A DNA stretch of 64,000 nucleotides. Origin: Deltaproteobacteria bacterium (GTDB taxonomy: Bacteria; Myxococcota_A; Polyangia; Polyangiales; Houyiibacteriaceae). The stretch's first letter is position 1, and every line of letters starts with the position of its first letter. Below, piece after piece: positions 35,801 to 43,197 of the stretch. Below the pieces are notes generated by a model. That model made no database searches. It was not told where the DNA came from and worked only from the letters and a program-made list of their open reading frames with translations. The translations under genes were made by a program, and so were the position numbers. The stretch spans positions 1-64,000 of the forward strand of contig JAEPMI010000018.1 of assembly GCA_017644045.1 (NCBI GenBank). Direction: 5' to 3'.

Positions 35801-37512
35801 TCGCGCACGTCGACGGCGACCCAGCCGGGCTCGCCGCCGGTGCGAATGCGGACCCCGGCGGTGCTGCCCACCTCGTAGGTGGGCTGCGTCGGCTCCGCTT
35901 CGACGAACGCGGGGCTCGGCGGGCGGACCAACACGGCGACGTGACTCTCGATCCCCTCGCCGCTGCGGCCGGTGTCCTCGTCGCGGATCGGGCGCGCGCT
36001 GACCAGGAGCGTGCCGAGCACGGCGGGCGTGTCGAAGGTCACGCGGCGGTCGTTCGGGCCGGCGACGGTGGCCGCGAGGAGCTCACCGGTCGCACGCGAC
36101 ATCAGCGAGACCGCGACCGGTCGCCGCGCCACGCGTCGATGGCGGCTCAGCTCGATCACCAGCGCCTCGCCCGGCTCGCGGACCGGCGTCGTGGCACGGA
36201 GCGCGACGTCCGCCTGCGCGGCCGGGAGGCAGAGCTCGCGCTTCTTGCCCTGATCGTCCTCCACCTCGAAGAGGGTCCCGACGTTCTCGCAGAGACCGGG
36301 CACTGCGCGCATCGGAACCGCGCGGAAGGTCGTGGACGCGAGGCCGTGAGCGTCGGTCGTCAGACGGACCTGACCACCACGGACCATTGGCGTTCGCACC
36401 GTGAAGTCGATCCCGGCCGGCGCTCGCTCGCCTGCGGAATCCTCGAGGGCGAAGTAGACCGTCGTGTCGAGATCGAAGGCGAGGGCGCCCTCGGTGAACG
36501 CTCGGATGGCGTATCCGCCGGAGCCCTGGAGCCGCAGCGCCTTCGAGGCGCGCGCGCTACCGATGGCCGGGTGGCTCACGACGAGGGTCACGGACACCAC
36601 CCCGGTGTCGTTGGCGAGATAGGCGGGCGCGGTGGCCTCTCCGGACCAGAGGCCGCCATCGTCCGTGCGTCCGGTGATCGGCTCCATGCCTTCAACGGTG
36701 AGCGTGAAGGTCGCCCCCCGCGCGGGCTCGCCGGATGGCGCGACCACGCGGACCTGCGGGTGGAAGGTCCCGGAGGGCACGACGTGCGACTCCGGCCAGT
36801 CGAGCTCGACCAGCATGCGCTCCATCGTTCGGCGACCGATCTCGATGGTCGTACGACCGCTGGCGCCGGAGACCGGCTCTGCCACGACCGCGCCGACCGA
36901 CGCGTTGCCCGCGGCGTTCGGCAGCCGGAAGACGTGGTGCGCGACACCGGAGGCGTCGGTGCGAACCACCTGCTCGACCTGGCCCTCGGGGCCGGCGAAG
37001 TCGAAGCGGACGGCGCGGCCGGCGACCGGCGCGAGCGTGCGCAGGTCGCGCACCAAGGCCCAGGCGTGGGCTCGCTCGCCACGGTGGTAGAAGCGGCGGT
37101 CGGTGCGGAGCTCGAGGGTCTCCGCGTGCGTGATCTGAATCGATTCCTGGACCGTGCGTTCGACGCCGTTCGAGGCGACCGTCAGGTGCACCGTCGCGGT
37201 CGCCGGTGCATCCACGGGGATCGGCACCGAGAGCACGTACGAGCCGTCCGGGTCGCTTCGCGTCTCGACCGCGTCGCCGATCGCGTGGTCGTCGTAGTGG
37301 AGGCGCCCGCGCACCGTGGCGCCCGCGGCGGGGTCGAGGGTCGCGAGGCCGCGCACCTCGAAGGCATGACCACGGAGGGTCCAACTCTGGCCGCGAAGCG
37401 CTTGCCGGCTGCCATCGACGCTGAGCTCGAGCCCCACGTCCTGGGCGCCCGCGACGCTGGCCACCATCCACAGCGCGACCGCTGCGATGACTCTCCCCCT
37501 GGTTCGACTCAT
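32851..37512 (-). CDS. Giant secreted Ig/macroglobulin-like protein, paralogue A
   Basis: This is a 1553-residue protein starting at MSRTRGRVIAAVALWMVASVAGAQ (signal peptide). It has repeated MG-like beta domains such as VRTDASGVAHHVFRLPNAAG, RTDDGGLWSGEATAP and LTTDAHGLASTTFRAVP. The section PLTLAHLKEADAGFGFQAAARRVAREQL and the loop GPDGRLGNGDDVVDPFARV align with paralogue B. Residues ~880-930 hold a glycine-rich linker (GGLGLRGTGRGGGGSGYG, then YGRRGARAP), which resembles linkers of the myxobacterial gliding protein AgmX. The C-terminal third has helical repeats then beta domains. No CxEQ thioester is seen. An AGGAGGG ribosome site precedes the ATG at 37512. The gene diverges from tetR, and a palindrome lies in the shared region. 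Confidence 0.72.
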   Translation of the reverse strand: MSRTRGRVIAAVALWMVASVAGAQDVGLELSVDGSRQALRGQSWTLRGHAFEVRGLATLDPAAGATVRGRLHYDDHAIGDAVETRSDPDGSYVLSVPIPVDAPATATVHLTVASNGVERTVQESIQITHAETLELRTDRRFYHRGERAHAWALVRDLRTLAPVAGRAVRFDFAGPEGQVEQVVRTDASGVAHHVFRLPNAAGNASVGAVVAEPVSGASGRTTIEIGRRTMERMLVELDWPESHVVPSGTFHPQVRVVAPSGEPARGATFTLTVEGMEPITGRTDDGGLWSGEATAPAYLANDTGVVSVTLVVSHPAIGSARASKALRLQGSGGYAIRAFTEGALAFDLDTTVYFALEDSAGERAPAGIDFTVRTPMVRGGQVRLTTDAHGLASTTFRAVPMRAVPGLCENVGTLFEVEDDQGKKRELCLPAAQADVALRATTPVREPGEALVIELSRHRRVARRPVAVSLMSRATGELLAATVAGPNDRRVTFDTPAVLGTLLVSARPIRDEDTGRSGEGIESHVAVLVRPPSPAFVEAEPTQPTYEVGSTAGVRIRTGGEPGWVAVDVRDLAQHGGEVPFSLRMLRGAFSRAMLDPSTEDADRLLRAALAARITAPQMPREATEPTHGPGPNRPATVGGGTIRRDPVLVARLITREKVGDAMRTVERLFRERGADALATGDGARRRFDPQVVNTILEDADLRTLGDRPLTLAHLKEADAGFGFQAAARRVAREQLIRVLQQLVQGIESGQIDGERPERWVSEMVRHLDLDPAAVRDPWGGPLGARRRPADVVAPSPDAPEWTLAFPGPDGRLGNGDDVVDPFARVVARGTLYADVSGEEDLLAALSMIVPVSQTLNGWVEALARVTAAMEATLRGDAASAEEIGESFGFGGLGLRGTGRGGGGSGYGSGYGRRGARAPQIRGGRASVIDSLDQLAGRVRVDFPGTLLFVPSQPTGDDGVTEIAIPLADAATTYLVEVVHWRGDGWSHSTDTRFSTQKPLIVEAPLPAMAHVGEVVQVPVRVRSREAMDVEVGLVAEGELELQVGDAQRIHVDAGGAAVAYVSVEVRSAGTGSLVAVARGGGHDDAIRMPIQTFRDVRRVSRTDDQLLSGETTLVFGATDREPGAWALQPSQVRLTSATRLFATDADGDWLAYARALEGEASDPSGRSGTRAALAGWSHPRLTDERARATLLQLSEQLGEGGTPLERAYELVHLAAAWQLRDGRPELREDLERLRENLIATVEADATEASSDSAAIHALAAFGLALHGERAMAGELARRARRDLVRFGDQVWLPAENRTLGSRGASAALALADLELGAPEEAFAILRTIADQRRAEPLQHPWRPYYGEGLAQLLAARLGRGELTEVEATLAGQSATVRVQGGEARFTAKLRRGRGAVPVRLPDNQIVVARVISELGIPWPEEAVEDGPLRATVAMDSPTLDGSVTATLTVRNAVPRSIREPMLTVTLPAGAVLDERARSALNERLAEPVVVEAERLRMTPRALLPGTEIELPITLRYELGGELSGFGVDAWSNDRPDRRTVVPPQTIRIEVSR

Positions 37513-37612
37513 CCCGGCTCGACCCTCCTGCGATTCCCTCACGCCGGAGCCCGACACCCCCGACCGGCCGGAGGTTCCATCGGCGCGAGACTCCACGTCA
37601 AAGAGCAAGAAC

Positions 37613-37634
37613 TTGAACTTGACGTCAAGTTCAA
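37613..37634. promoter_or_regulatory. Perfect 22-bp palindrome, candidate TetR operator
   Basis: Half-site ttgaacttgac at 37613-37623 is followed directly by its exact reverse complement to 37634. It lies between the divergent tetR gene and the first giant secreted protein gene, and it contains a TTGACG that could serve as a -35 box. Location and symmetry fit autoregulation by the adjacent TetR. Confidence 0.85.
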
Positions 37635-37658
37635 CTCATGCCAGATCATCTCCTCACG

Positions 37659-38300
37659 ATGGGCAAGGCCGTTCGAGTTCCACGCCAAGAGCGAGCGCTT
37701 CGCAGCCGACAGGCGCTGCTGGAGGCGGGCCGTGAGCAGCTCTCGGAGCTCGGCTACGCCAGCGCGACGGCGAAGAAGATCGCGAGCGCCGCTGGCGTGA
37801 GCGTCGGCACCTTCTACCAGTACTTCCCCGACAAGGACGCCGTCCTCCGGGAGCTGGCCATCGACCGCTTCGAGTCGATCGCCGCGCGGGCCATCACCGC
37901 GCTCAGCCCGGCCGCCGTGCGCGACGCCGCGAACGTCGACGCCGAGGCCGTCGCGCGCTTCCGCCAAGCCGTGATCGCGGTCGCCGACTACCACCGTGAA
38001 GATCCCGGCTTTCATGCCGTGGTGACCGAGCGTCGCCCGCACGACCCCGAGCTCGACGAGCGCATCAGCGCTGGCGAGGGGATGTTGATCGGGCGCATCG
38101 CCGCGCTGCTCCGTCAGTGGGGCCGGCACACCGATCCGGAGGCCACCGCCTTCGTGCTCTTCGGCATGGTCGAGGGCGCGGTCCATGCGCACTGCCTCGG
38201 CCACGCCCACGTCTCCGACGAGCGCTTCTACGAGGCGCTCGTGCAGTCACTCATGCTCGTCGCTCGGGGGAACGCGAGCGGCGGAAAGGACGCGACATGA
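37659..38300 (+). CDS. TetR-family transcriptional regulator
   Basis: This is a 213-residue repressor if it starts at MGKAVRVPRQER. An in-frame ATG at 37638 would put the start 3 nt after the palindrome, leaving no room for a leader. The HTH is canonical: ARSRQALLEAGREQL-type helix 1, then YASATAKKIASAAGVSVGTFYQYFPDKDAVL. The C-terminal ~150 residues form the variable ligand domain. The stop overlaps the ATG of the Mpo1-like gene (ATGA), so they are co-transcribed. TetR repressors usually sense a small lipophilic molecule, which fits the lipid-type enzymes that follow. Confidence 0.93.
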   Translation: MGKAVRVPRQERALRSRQALLEAGREQLSELGYASATAKKIASAAGVSVGTFYQYFPDKDAVLRELAIDRFESIAARAITALSPAAVRDAANVDAEAVARFRQAVIAVADYHREDPGFHAVVTERRPHDPELDERISAGEGMLIGRIAALLRQWGRHTDPEATAFVLFGMVEGAVHAHCLGHAHVSDERFYEALVQSLMLVARGNASGGKDAT

Positions 38301-38605
38301 CCAAGCTCGAGAAGATGATCGACGACTACAAGCGGGACCATCAGCACCCGATGAACAAGGCGACCCACATGGTCGGCATCCCGATGATCATCGCGTCGCT
38401 CCCGCTGATGTTCTTCGTGCCGCCGGTCGGCATCGGCCTCTTCGTCCTCGGCTGGATCCTCCAGTTCATCGGCCATGCGTTCGAGGGCAAGCCGCCGAGC
38501 TTCTTCCGCGACCCGAGCTTCTTGCTCGTCGGCGCGACCTGGTACGTGAAGCGCACCTGGTCGAAGCTCACCGGCCAGCCCTTCGACGAGCCCTCCCCGG
38601 CCTGA
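38297..38605 (+). CDS. Mpo1-like / DUF962 membrane protein
   Basis: This is a 102-residue protein. The motif HQHPMNKATHMVGIPM near the N-terminus and the GHAFEGKPPSFFRDPSFLL motif keep the His residues of the Mpo1/DUF962 family, whose yeast member is an iron-dependent dioxygenase in alpha-oxidation of 2-hydroxy fatty acids. Two hydrophobic segments (IIASLPLMFFVPPVGIG, LFVLGWILQFIGHAF) make it an integral membrane protein. It overlaps tetR by ATGA. Enzyme activity for this bacterial member is inferred from the family only. Confidence 0.82.
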   Translation: MTKLEKMIDDYKRDHQHPMNKATHMVGIPMIIASLPLMFFVPPVGIGLFVLGWILQFIGHAFEGKPPSFFRDPSFLLVGATWYVKRTWSKLTGQPFDEPSPA

Positions 38606-38632
38606 CGCGGGAAGTTGGGGTGGCCCCGTGGG

Positions 38633-38661
38633 TTGCCATTTGGGGACGCTTGGCCTAGTCT
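38633..38661 (+). promoter_or_regulatory. Candidate promoter for the diiron gene, leaderless layout
   Basis: TTGCCA (38633-38638), a 17-nt spacer and TAGTCT (38656-38661) end 6 nt before the GTG start at 38668. It is the best sigma-70-like match in this part of the window and predicts an mRNA starting at the start codon. Confidence 0.6.
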
Positions 38662-38667
38662 TTTCCC

Positions 38668-39585
38668 GTGCTGGAACTCAAGTTCGACTACGCCGACTGC
38701 GTCGCGCATTCGGAGAAAGTGGTCTGGGCGCTCGACGACGTGATGACCGAGGGACAGCCCCTCGACTTCTCGAAGCCATTCCTGCCCGCTGATCTCGTCC
38801 GCCACCTGGATGGGGTGGCCGGCCTCGACGAGGCCACGCGACGCCAGCTGAACCAGATCGCTGGGAACGCCTACCTCAACCTCTTCCAGTTCGTGGAGGA
38901 GTACATTCTCGCGACCATGATGGAGCACGCGCAGGCGGAGGTCTTCGGTGACCCCGAGGCGCTGCGCGCGCTGACCCGGATGGTCGACGAGGAGCTCAAG
39001 CATCAGGCGCTCTTCAAGCGCTTCCGCCGTTCGTTCGATCGCGACTTCGGTCACTCGTGCGGGGTGCTCGAGAGCGCCGCCGCGGTGGCACACGAGATCA
39101 TGAGCCACAGCCCCGTGGCGGTCATGCTGATCACTCTCCACATCGAGTGGATGACCCAGCAGCACTACACGGAGAGCGTGAAGGACGACGTCGGCATCGA
39201 CCCCTTCTTCAAGAGCCTGCTCCACCATCACTGGCTCGAGGAGAGCCAGCACGCGCGCATCGACATGCTCGAGCTGAGCAAGCTCGCGGGCTACGCCGAC
39301 CAGGCCACGCGCGACCGCGCGGTCGACGAGTACATCGGTATCCTCGGTGCCTTCGATGGTCTGCTCGCGGAGCAGGTGACGATGGACCTCGCCAGCCTCG
39401 AGTCCGTGCGCGGCGAGCCGCTCGGCGAGGCGCTCCAGAGCGCGATCCGAGAGGCGATGCACCAGGCCTACCGCCGGACCTTCCTCTGGTACGGCATGAC
39501 CAACCGCAACGTGATCTCGAGCCTCCAGAAGCTCTCGCCGGAGGGCGCCGCGAAGGTCACCGAGAAGGCCGTCGCGTACGCATGA
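38668..39585 (+). CDS. AurF-like ferritin-fold diiron oxygenase
   Basis: This is a 305-residue all-helical protein. Metal-ligand motifs of a diiron four-helix bundle are present: FVEEYILATMMEHAQ (Glu77/78), VDEELKHQALF (Glu109xxHis112), LHIEWMTQQHY (Glu160) and EESQHARIDM (Glu192xxHis195). This spacing resembles AurF-type N-oxygenases and related diiron oxygenases more than ferritins. The enzyme would activate O2 to oxidise an amine or lipid; the substrate is unknown. Translation begins at GTG with its own strong promoter-like sequence but no Shine-Dalgarno, and the stop overlaps the next ATG. It sits 62 nt after the Mpo1-like gene. Confidence 0.82.
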   Translation: MLELKFDYADCVAHSEKVVWALDDVMTEGQPLDFSKPFLPADLVRHLDGVAGLDEATRRQLNQIAGNAYLNLFQFVEEYILATMMEHAQAEVFGDPEALRALTRMVDEELKHQALFKRFRRSFDRDFGHSCGVLESAAAVAHEIMSHSPVAVMLITLHIEWMTQQHYTESVKDDVGIDPFFKSLLHHHWLEESQHARIDMLELSKLAGYADQATRDRAVDEYIGILGAFDGLLAEQVTMDLASLESVRGEPLGEALQSAIREAMHQAYRRTFLWYGMTNRNVISSLQKLSPEGAAKVTEKAVAYA

Positions 39586-39839
39586 GTGGCGGCGACGACA
39601 TCATCCAGCGGCTGGTCCACGTCTACGGCCCGACCAAGGGCGAGGCCCTCTATCGCGAGACGCTGGAGCGGACGGGACTGGCGGAGCTTCGCAGCCCCGA
39701 TGACGAGATGCGTTTCGCCGACGCCCTGATCGACTCCGGCGGGCTGCTGGAAGCGATGGGTCGATCGCTTCGCGTTCGTGCGCTCCTTCGGGGCGCGTCC
39801 CGAGCCCCGCGCGCGGACCGCATCAGCACCGCGCCCTGA
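39582..39839 (+). CDS. Small hypothetical protein co-transcribed with the diiron enzyme
   Basis: This is an 85-residue protein. The ATG at 39582 overlaps the diiron stop (ATGA), which is good evidence that it is real. The first ~65 residues (DDIIQRLVHVYGPTKGEALYRETLERTGLAEL, then ADALIDSGGLLEAMGRSLRVRALLRGA) look like a compact helical domain. The C-terminus is basic. I do not recognise the family. It could be a small subunit or partner of the diiron enzyme. Confidence 0.65.
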   Translation: MSGGDDIIQRLVHVYGPTKGEALYRETLERTGLAELRSPDDEMRFADALIDSGGLLEAMGRSLRVRALLRGASRAPRADRISTAP

Positions 39840-39893
39840 GCCGTGGCGCGGATTGAGTCTTGCGGCGAAAGCCGTGGGCTCGATGATGGGGGA

Positions 39894-41024
39894 ATGCGTT
39901 CGTTGGTCGCTTCGCTCCTCCTCTTGCTCGGCTGCGGTGACGATGGCTCGACGCCGATGGACGGCTCGCTGCCAGGGACCGACGCGTCGGTCCCGCCCCG
40001 CGATGGCTCCCAGCCCGACCCCACCGACGGCGGGACCCGAGACGCGGCGACTCCCGTCGACGGCTTCGCGCCGGACGGGTTCGTCGGGGAGACCGGCATT
40101 CGCATCGACGGCCGGCGTGTGCTCCAGGACGGAGAGCCCGTCGAGTTTCGCGGCGTGTGCTGGAGCCCGGTCGCTCGGGGCGCGACCCAGCCGCCGGACT
40201 ACGCCGGCTTCGCCGCGCAGGACATCCCGCTGATGGTCGCGGCGGGCATCGACACCGTCCGCACCTACAGCCCCATCCGCGACCGCGGCACGCTCGACGC
40301 GCTCCACGCGGCAGGGATCCGCGTGCTCGAGACCGTCTATGCGTATGGGGGCAACGACCCCGAGGTCGGGCTGGACGTGGTCCGCGACGAGATGGACCAC
40401 CCGGCGATCTTCATGTGGGTCCTGGGCAACGAGTGGAACTACAACGGCCTCTACACCGGCGTCCCACACGACGAGGTGCGATCGCGGCTCGAGGCCCTCG
40501 CCGCCTCGATCAAGGCCATCGACCCGAGCCGGCCGGTGGCGACCATCTACGGCGAGCTGCCCTCGACCGAGACCATCGCCGCGATGCCGTCGATCGACGT
40601 GTGGGGCATCAACGTCTACCGCGGCATCACCTTCGGCGACCTCTTCGAACGGTGGGCGGACCTCAGCGCTCGCCCGATGTTCATCGGCGAGTACGGCGCC
40701 GACGCGTGGGATGCGCGTACCGGCATGGAGAACGTCGGCGCTCAGGCGGACGCGACCGGCACGCTGACGGAGGCCATCCTGAACCAGAGCACCGCACGCC
40801 ACGCCGACGGCGTTGCCCTCGGCGGCACCATCTTCGAGTGGTCCGACGAGTGGTGGAAGGACGGCGACGGCGACCCGAACGTGCACGACGTCGGCGGCGT
40901 GGCGCCGGGCGGCGGTCCACACCCCGACATGACCTTCAACGAAGAGTGGTGGGGCGTCGTCGACGTCGACCGCAACCCGCGGCCCGCCTACGACGCGCTG
41001 CGGATCCTCTTCACCGCCGACTGA
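39894..41024 (+). CDS. Glycoside hydrolase clan A lipoprotein (GH2/GH5-like)
   Basis: This is a 376-residue lipoprotein (signal MRSLVASLLLLLG, lipobox LLGC with Cys14). A ~45-residue Asp/Gly/Pro-rich linker comes next. The TIM-barrel catalytic domain begins at IRIDGRRVLQDGEPVEFRGVCW. The acid/base Glu180 is in MWVLGNEWNYNG and the nucleophile Glu266 in FIGEYGADAW, the two strand-end glutamates of clan GH-A. SIDVWGINVYRG and GTIFEWSDEWWK fit beta-1,3-glucanosyltransferase or GH2/5-type enzymes. It probably cuts or remodels beta-glucan outside the cell. The stop is 3 nt from the stop of the convergent M23 gene. The upstream frame is ignored because the signal peptide sets the start. Confidence 0.85.
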   Translation: MRSLVASLLLLLGCGDDGSTPMDGSLPGTDASVPPRDGSQPDPTDGGTRDAATPVDGFAPDGFVGETGIRIDGRRVLQDGEPVEFRGVCWSPVARGATQPPDYAGFAAQDIPLMVAAGIDTVRTYSPIRDRGTLDALHAAGIRVLETVYAYGGNDPEVGLDVVRDEMDHPAIFMWVLGNEWNYNGLYTGVPHDEVRSRLEALAASIKAIDPSRPVATIYGELPSTETIAAMPSIDVWGINVYRGITFGDLFERWADLSARPMFIGEYGADAWDARTGMENVGAQADATGTLTEAILNQSTARHADGVALGGTIFEWSDEWWKDGDGDPNVHDVGGVAPGGGPHPDMTFNEEWWGVVDVDRNPRPAYDALRILFTAD

Positions 41025-41027
41025 ACC

Positions 41028-41942
41028 TCAGGGGCAGTTCGCCGAGGTCACCGTGTCCCCGGCCGTGGGGCGACCGACGTCGGCGAAGGTGAGCTGGATG
41101 GTCTGGCAGTAGATCTCCGTTGGGCAGTTCCCGCGGAGCTCCTGGTGAAGGTGTGGACCGGTCGAGTAGCCGGTCGAGCCGGAGCGACCGATGACCTGCC
41201 CCTGCGCGACCGAATCGCCCACCGCGACCGTGGCCGAGTTCAGGTGCTTGTATGCGCTGGTGTTCCCGTCCGCGTGCTGGAGGATGACCCAGTTGGCGTA
41301 GGGGCCGCAGGCCGAGCCGCCGCCGTCGTAGCAGTCGTCGCCGGGGCGGGTGGTGGTGCGTATGGCGGTGACGGTGCCGGCGCGCATCGCGTGAATGGGC
41401 GTGTCGAGACCCACGCCGAAGTCGTAGGCGTACATGGTGCGACCGGTGTGGCTGAGCGCGCCGCCCGGGGCCTGCGTGACGCGCACCGACGCGCCGCAGG
41501 CGAAGGGCAGGTAGTAGCCGACGTCCTCGGGGATCGGGTCCTCGGTGCAGGCCGCGAACGCCGAGTGGATGAAGCCATCACCCGCTGGCGCGGTGATCTC
41601 GTACCAGAGGTCGCTGCCCGAGACGGTCTCACCGCGCGCCATGCCCACCACCTCGACCACGGTGCCGTCGAAGAGGCGACCGACGGGATCCATCGAGGTG
41701 GTCGGGTCCGGGCGAATGTTGAGGTACTCGCCGGCCGCGACCATCACTCGAGCCCGAGGGCAGACCGGGCCCCCGTCGAGCTCGGGCACGCCGCCATCGG
41801 TCTCCACGCTGGCGTCCACGTCCGTGCCGGCGTCCACCGAGGCCGCGTCGATGGGCGCGGACGCGTCGCGCCGCTCGGTGCCCATCTCCGGATCGCCGCA
41901 CCCGATGACGAGGAGAGCCGCGAGCGTGAGCGAGGAGCGCAT
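41028..41942 (-). CDS. M23 (LytM-like) peptidase lipoprotein with SH3-type domain
   Basis: This is a 304-residue lipoprotein (signal peptide ending VIGC, Cys15). A ~45-residue Asp/Ala-rich linker follows. Residues ~65-125 form an SH3-like region (AAGEYLNIRPDPTTSMDPVG, SDLWYEITAPAGDGFIHS). The M23 domain has SHTGRTMYAYDFGVGLDTPIHAMRAGTV and the GPHLHQELRG HxH motif, so the zinc ligands look present and it may be an active peptidoglycan endopeptidase. CYDGGGSACGPYANW adds an unusual disulfide-like insertion. The start at 41942 is the first Met before the signal peptide. It lies 58 nt from the divergent lipoprotein gene at 42001. Confidence 0.87.
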   Translation of the reverse strand: MRSSLTLAALLVIGCGDPEMGTERRDASAPIDAASVDAGTDVDASVETDGGVPELDGGPVCPRARVMVAAGEYLNIRPDPTTSMDPVGRLFDGTVVEVVGMARGETVSGSDLWYEITAPAGDGFIHSAFAACTEDPIPEDVGYYLPFACGASVRVTQAPGGALSHTGRTMYAYDFGVGLDTPIHAMRAGTVTAIRTTTRPGDDCYDGGGSACGPYANWVILQHADGNTSAYKHLNSATVAVGDSVAQGQVIGRSGSTGYSTGPHLHQELRGNCPTEIYCQTIQLTFADVGRPTAGDTVTSANCP

Positions 41943-42000
41943 CGACAGATGTTGCGATACCGAGACGCCGAGCGAAAGAGGGCGTGTAGAATCGGGCTCC

Positions 42001-43152
42001 ATGAAGCCGTACGCCGCCGCTCGCGCCCTCGCTCTGACCCTGGTCGCCATCGTCGGCTGCGATTGCGACGACGATCCGGGCGACGAGTGCGTCTCGACGA
42101 CCGAGTGTCCGCTGGACCAGGTCTGCGTGGACGGCACCTGCCAGCGCCCGATCGACGGCGGGCCCGGCGTCGACGGGGGTGGCGGCGAAGACGACGCGGG
42201 CACCACCGACGGCGGTCCGATCCCGACCGACATGGGGAGCGACCTCGGTGGCTGTGTGTCCGTGGAATGCCGCGCCACCGAAGACTGCTTCGATGGTTTG
42301 GACAACGACTGCGACGACACCATCGACGAGGGTTGCTCTTGCTTGCCGGGGTCGACCTCGCGCTGCCTGCCGCCGGGGACCACGCCTTCGTCGAGCCTCT
42401 GCGCATGGGGAGAGATGGCGTGTGTGGGCGCCGCCGAGTTCGGCGAGTGGGACGAGTGCACCGGCGCCGGCATGGGTATGGGCGACGAGCTCTATGGCTG
42501 CCGCCGCATCGGGATCATGGGCGCGCCCGGGGCGCTCGCGTCCTCGAACTTCCAGGCGTGGCTCGAGACCCAGGGCGCCATCGCCACGCGCTTCCATCAG
42601 ACGAGCGACGCGGCCGAGCTCCAGCGCGCGGAGCTCGAGACCTTCGACCTGGTCGTCGTCGACTGGCTGCAGCGCCTCTACACCGAAGCCGAGGCCGAGA
42701 CCCTGGCGCAGTGGGTGAACGACGGCGGCGGGCTGATGGTGATGACCGGCCACGATTCGGGGGCGACCGCGGACCGCCACGTCTCGCTGCTCACGGCGCT
42801 CGGGCCGACCTACGATCTGCCGGCAGGTCCGCTGAACGGCCCTGCGGTGCTCGTGTCACATCCGACCACGATGAACATGGACGGCACCGACGTGCTCCCG
42901 CCGATCACCTTCAACGGCGGCCTGCGCACGGTGGTGCCGGACGAGCTCAGCGCGACGATCGTGCCGATGGCGATGATCGGCGACCAGGTCGTCGGCGTGG
43001 CCGGTCCGCTCGGCGACGGCCAGGTGTTGCTCTTCGGCGACGAGTGGATCGAGTTCGACTCGGAGTGGTCGACCATGCCCGCGATTCCGCAGTTCTGGTT
43101 GAACGTGGTCACTTGGCTCGCGCCGGACACCACGCTCGACTTCTGCGAGTGA
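42001..43152 (+). CDS. Lipoprotein with MopE-like motif and GATase-like domain, paralogue 1
   Basis: This is a 383-residue lipoprotein (MKPYAAARALALTLVAIVGC, Cys20). The Cys-rich linker contains CFDGLDNDCDDTIDEGC, a version of the MopE-type metal-binding motif. The ~220-residue C-terminal domain (IGIMGAPGALASSNFQAWLETQ, LVVVDWLQRLYTEAEAETLAQW, GGLMVMTGHDSG, GQVLLFGDEWIEFDSEW) resembles DUF4350/ThuA-type class I glutaminase folds used for binding, with no catalytic Cys visible. It shares the GDEWI-x2-DSEW block and the layout of the gene at 52102-53034, so the two are paralogues. A TAGAAT lies 8 nt before the ATG. Function unknown; surface location is inferred. Confidence 0.72.
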   Translation: MKPYAAARALALTLVAIVGCDCDDDPGDECVSTTECPLDQVCVDGTCQRPIDGGPGVDGGGGEDDAGTTDGGPIPTDMGSDLGGCVSVECRATEDCFDGLDNDCDDTIDEGCSCLPGSTSRCLPPGTTPSSSLCAWGEMACVGAAEFGEWDECTGAGMGMGDELYGCRRIGIMGAPGALASSNFQAWLETQGAIATRFHQTSDAAELQRAELETFDLVVVDWLQRLYTEAEAETLAQWVNDGGGLMVMTGHDSGATADRHVSLLTALGPTYDLPAGPLNGPAVLVSHPTTMNMDGTDVLPPITFNGGLRTVVPDELSATIVPMAMIGDQVVGVAGPLGDGQVLLFGDEWIEFDSEWSTMPAIPQFWLNVVTWLAPDTTLDFCE

Positions 43153-43197
43153 GGCGCGACCGCTGAGGCCAGGGGCCGTCTGCTACAACGCGGACCC

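Noticed and set aside
28490-37512. Classical alpha-2-macroglobulin protease traps
   Set aside because: No CxEQ thioester motif was found in either protein, so only the fold-level resemblance is claimed.
35212-37800. 862-codon forward frame opposite paralogue A
   Set aside because: It has the same shadow pattern and runs across the palindrome and tetR start, so it is not a gene.
38297-39839. Biosynthetic gene cluster of aureothin type (AurF)
   Set aside because: No polyketide synthase or related biosynthetic genes are nearby; only the diiron fold is shared.
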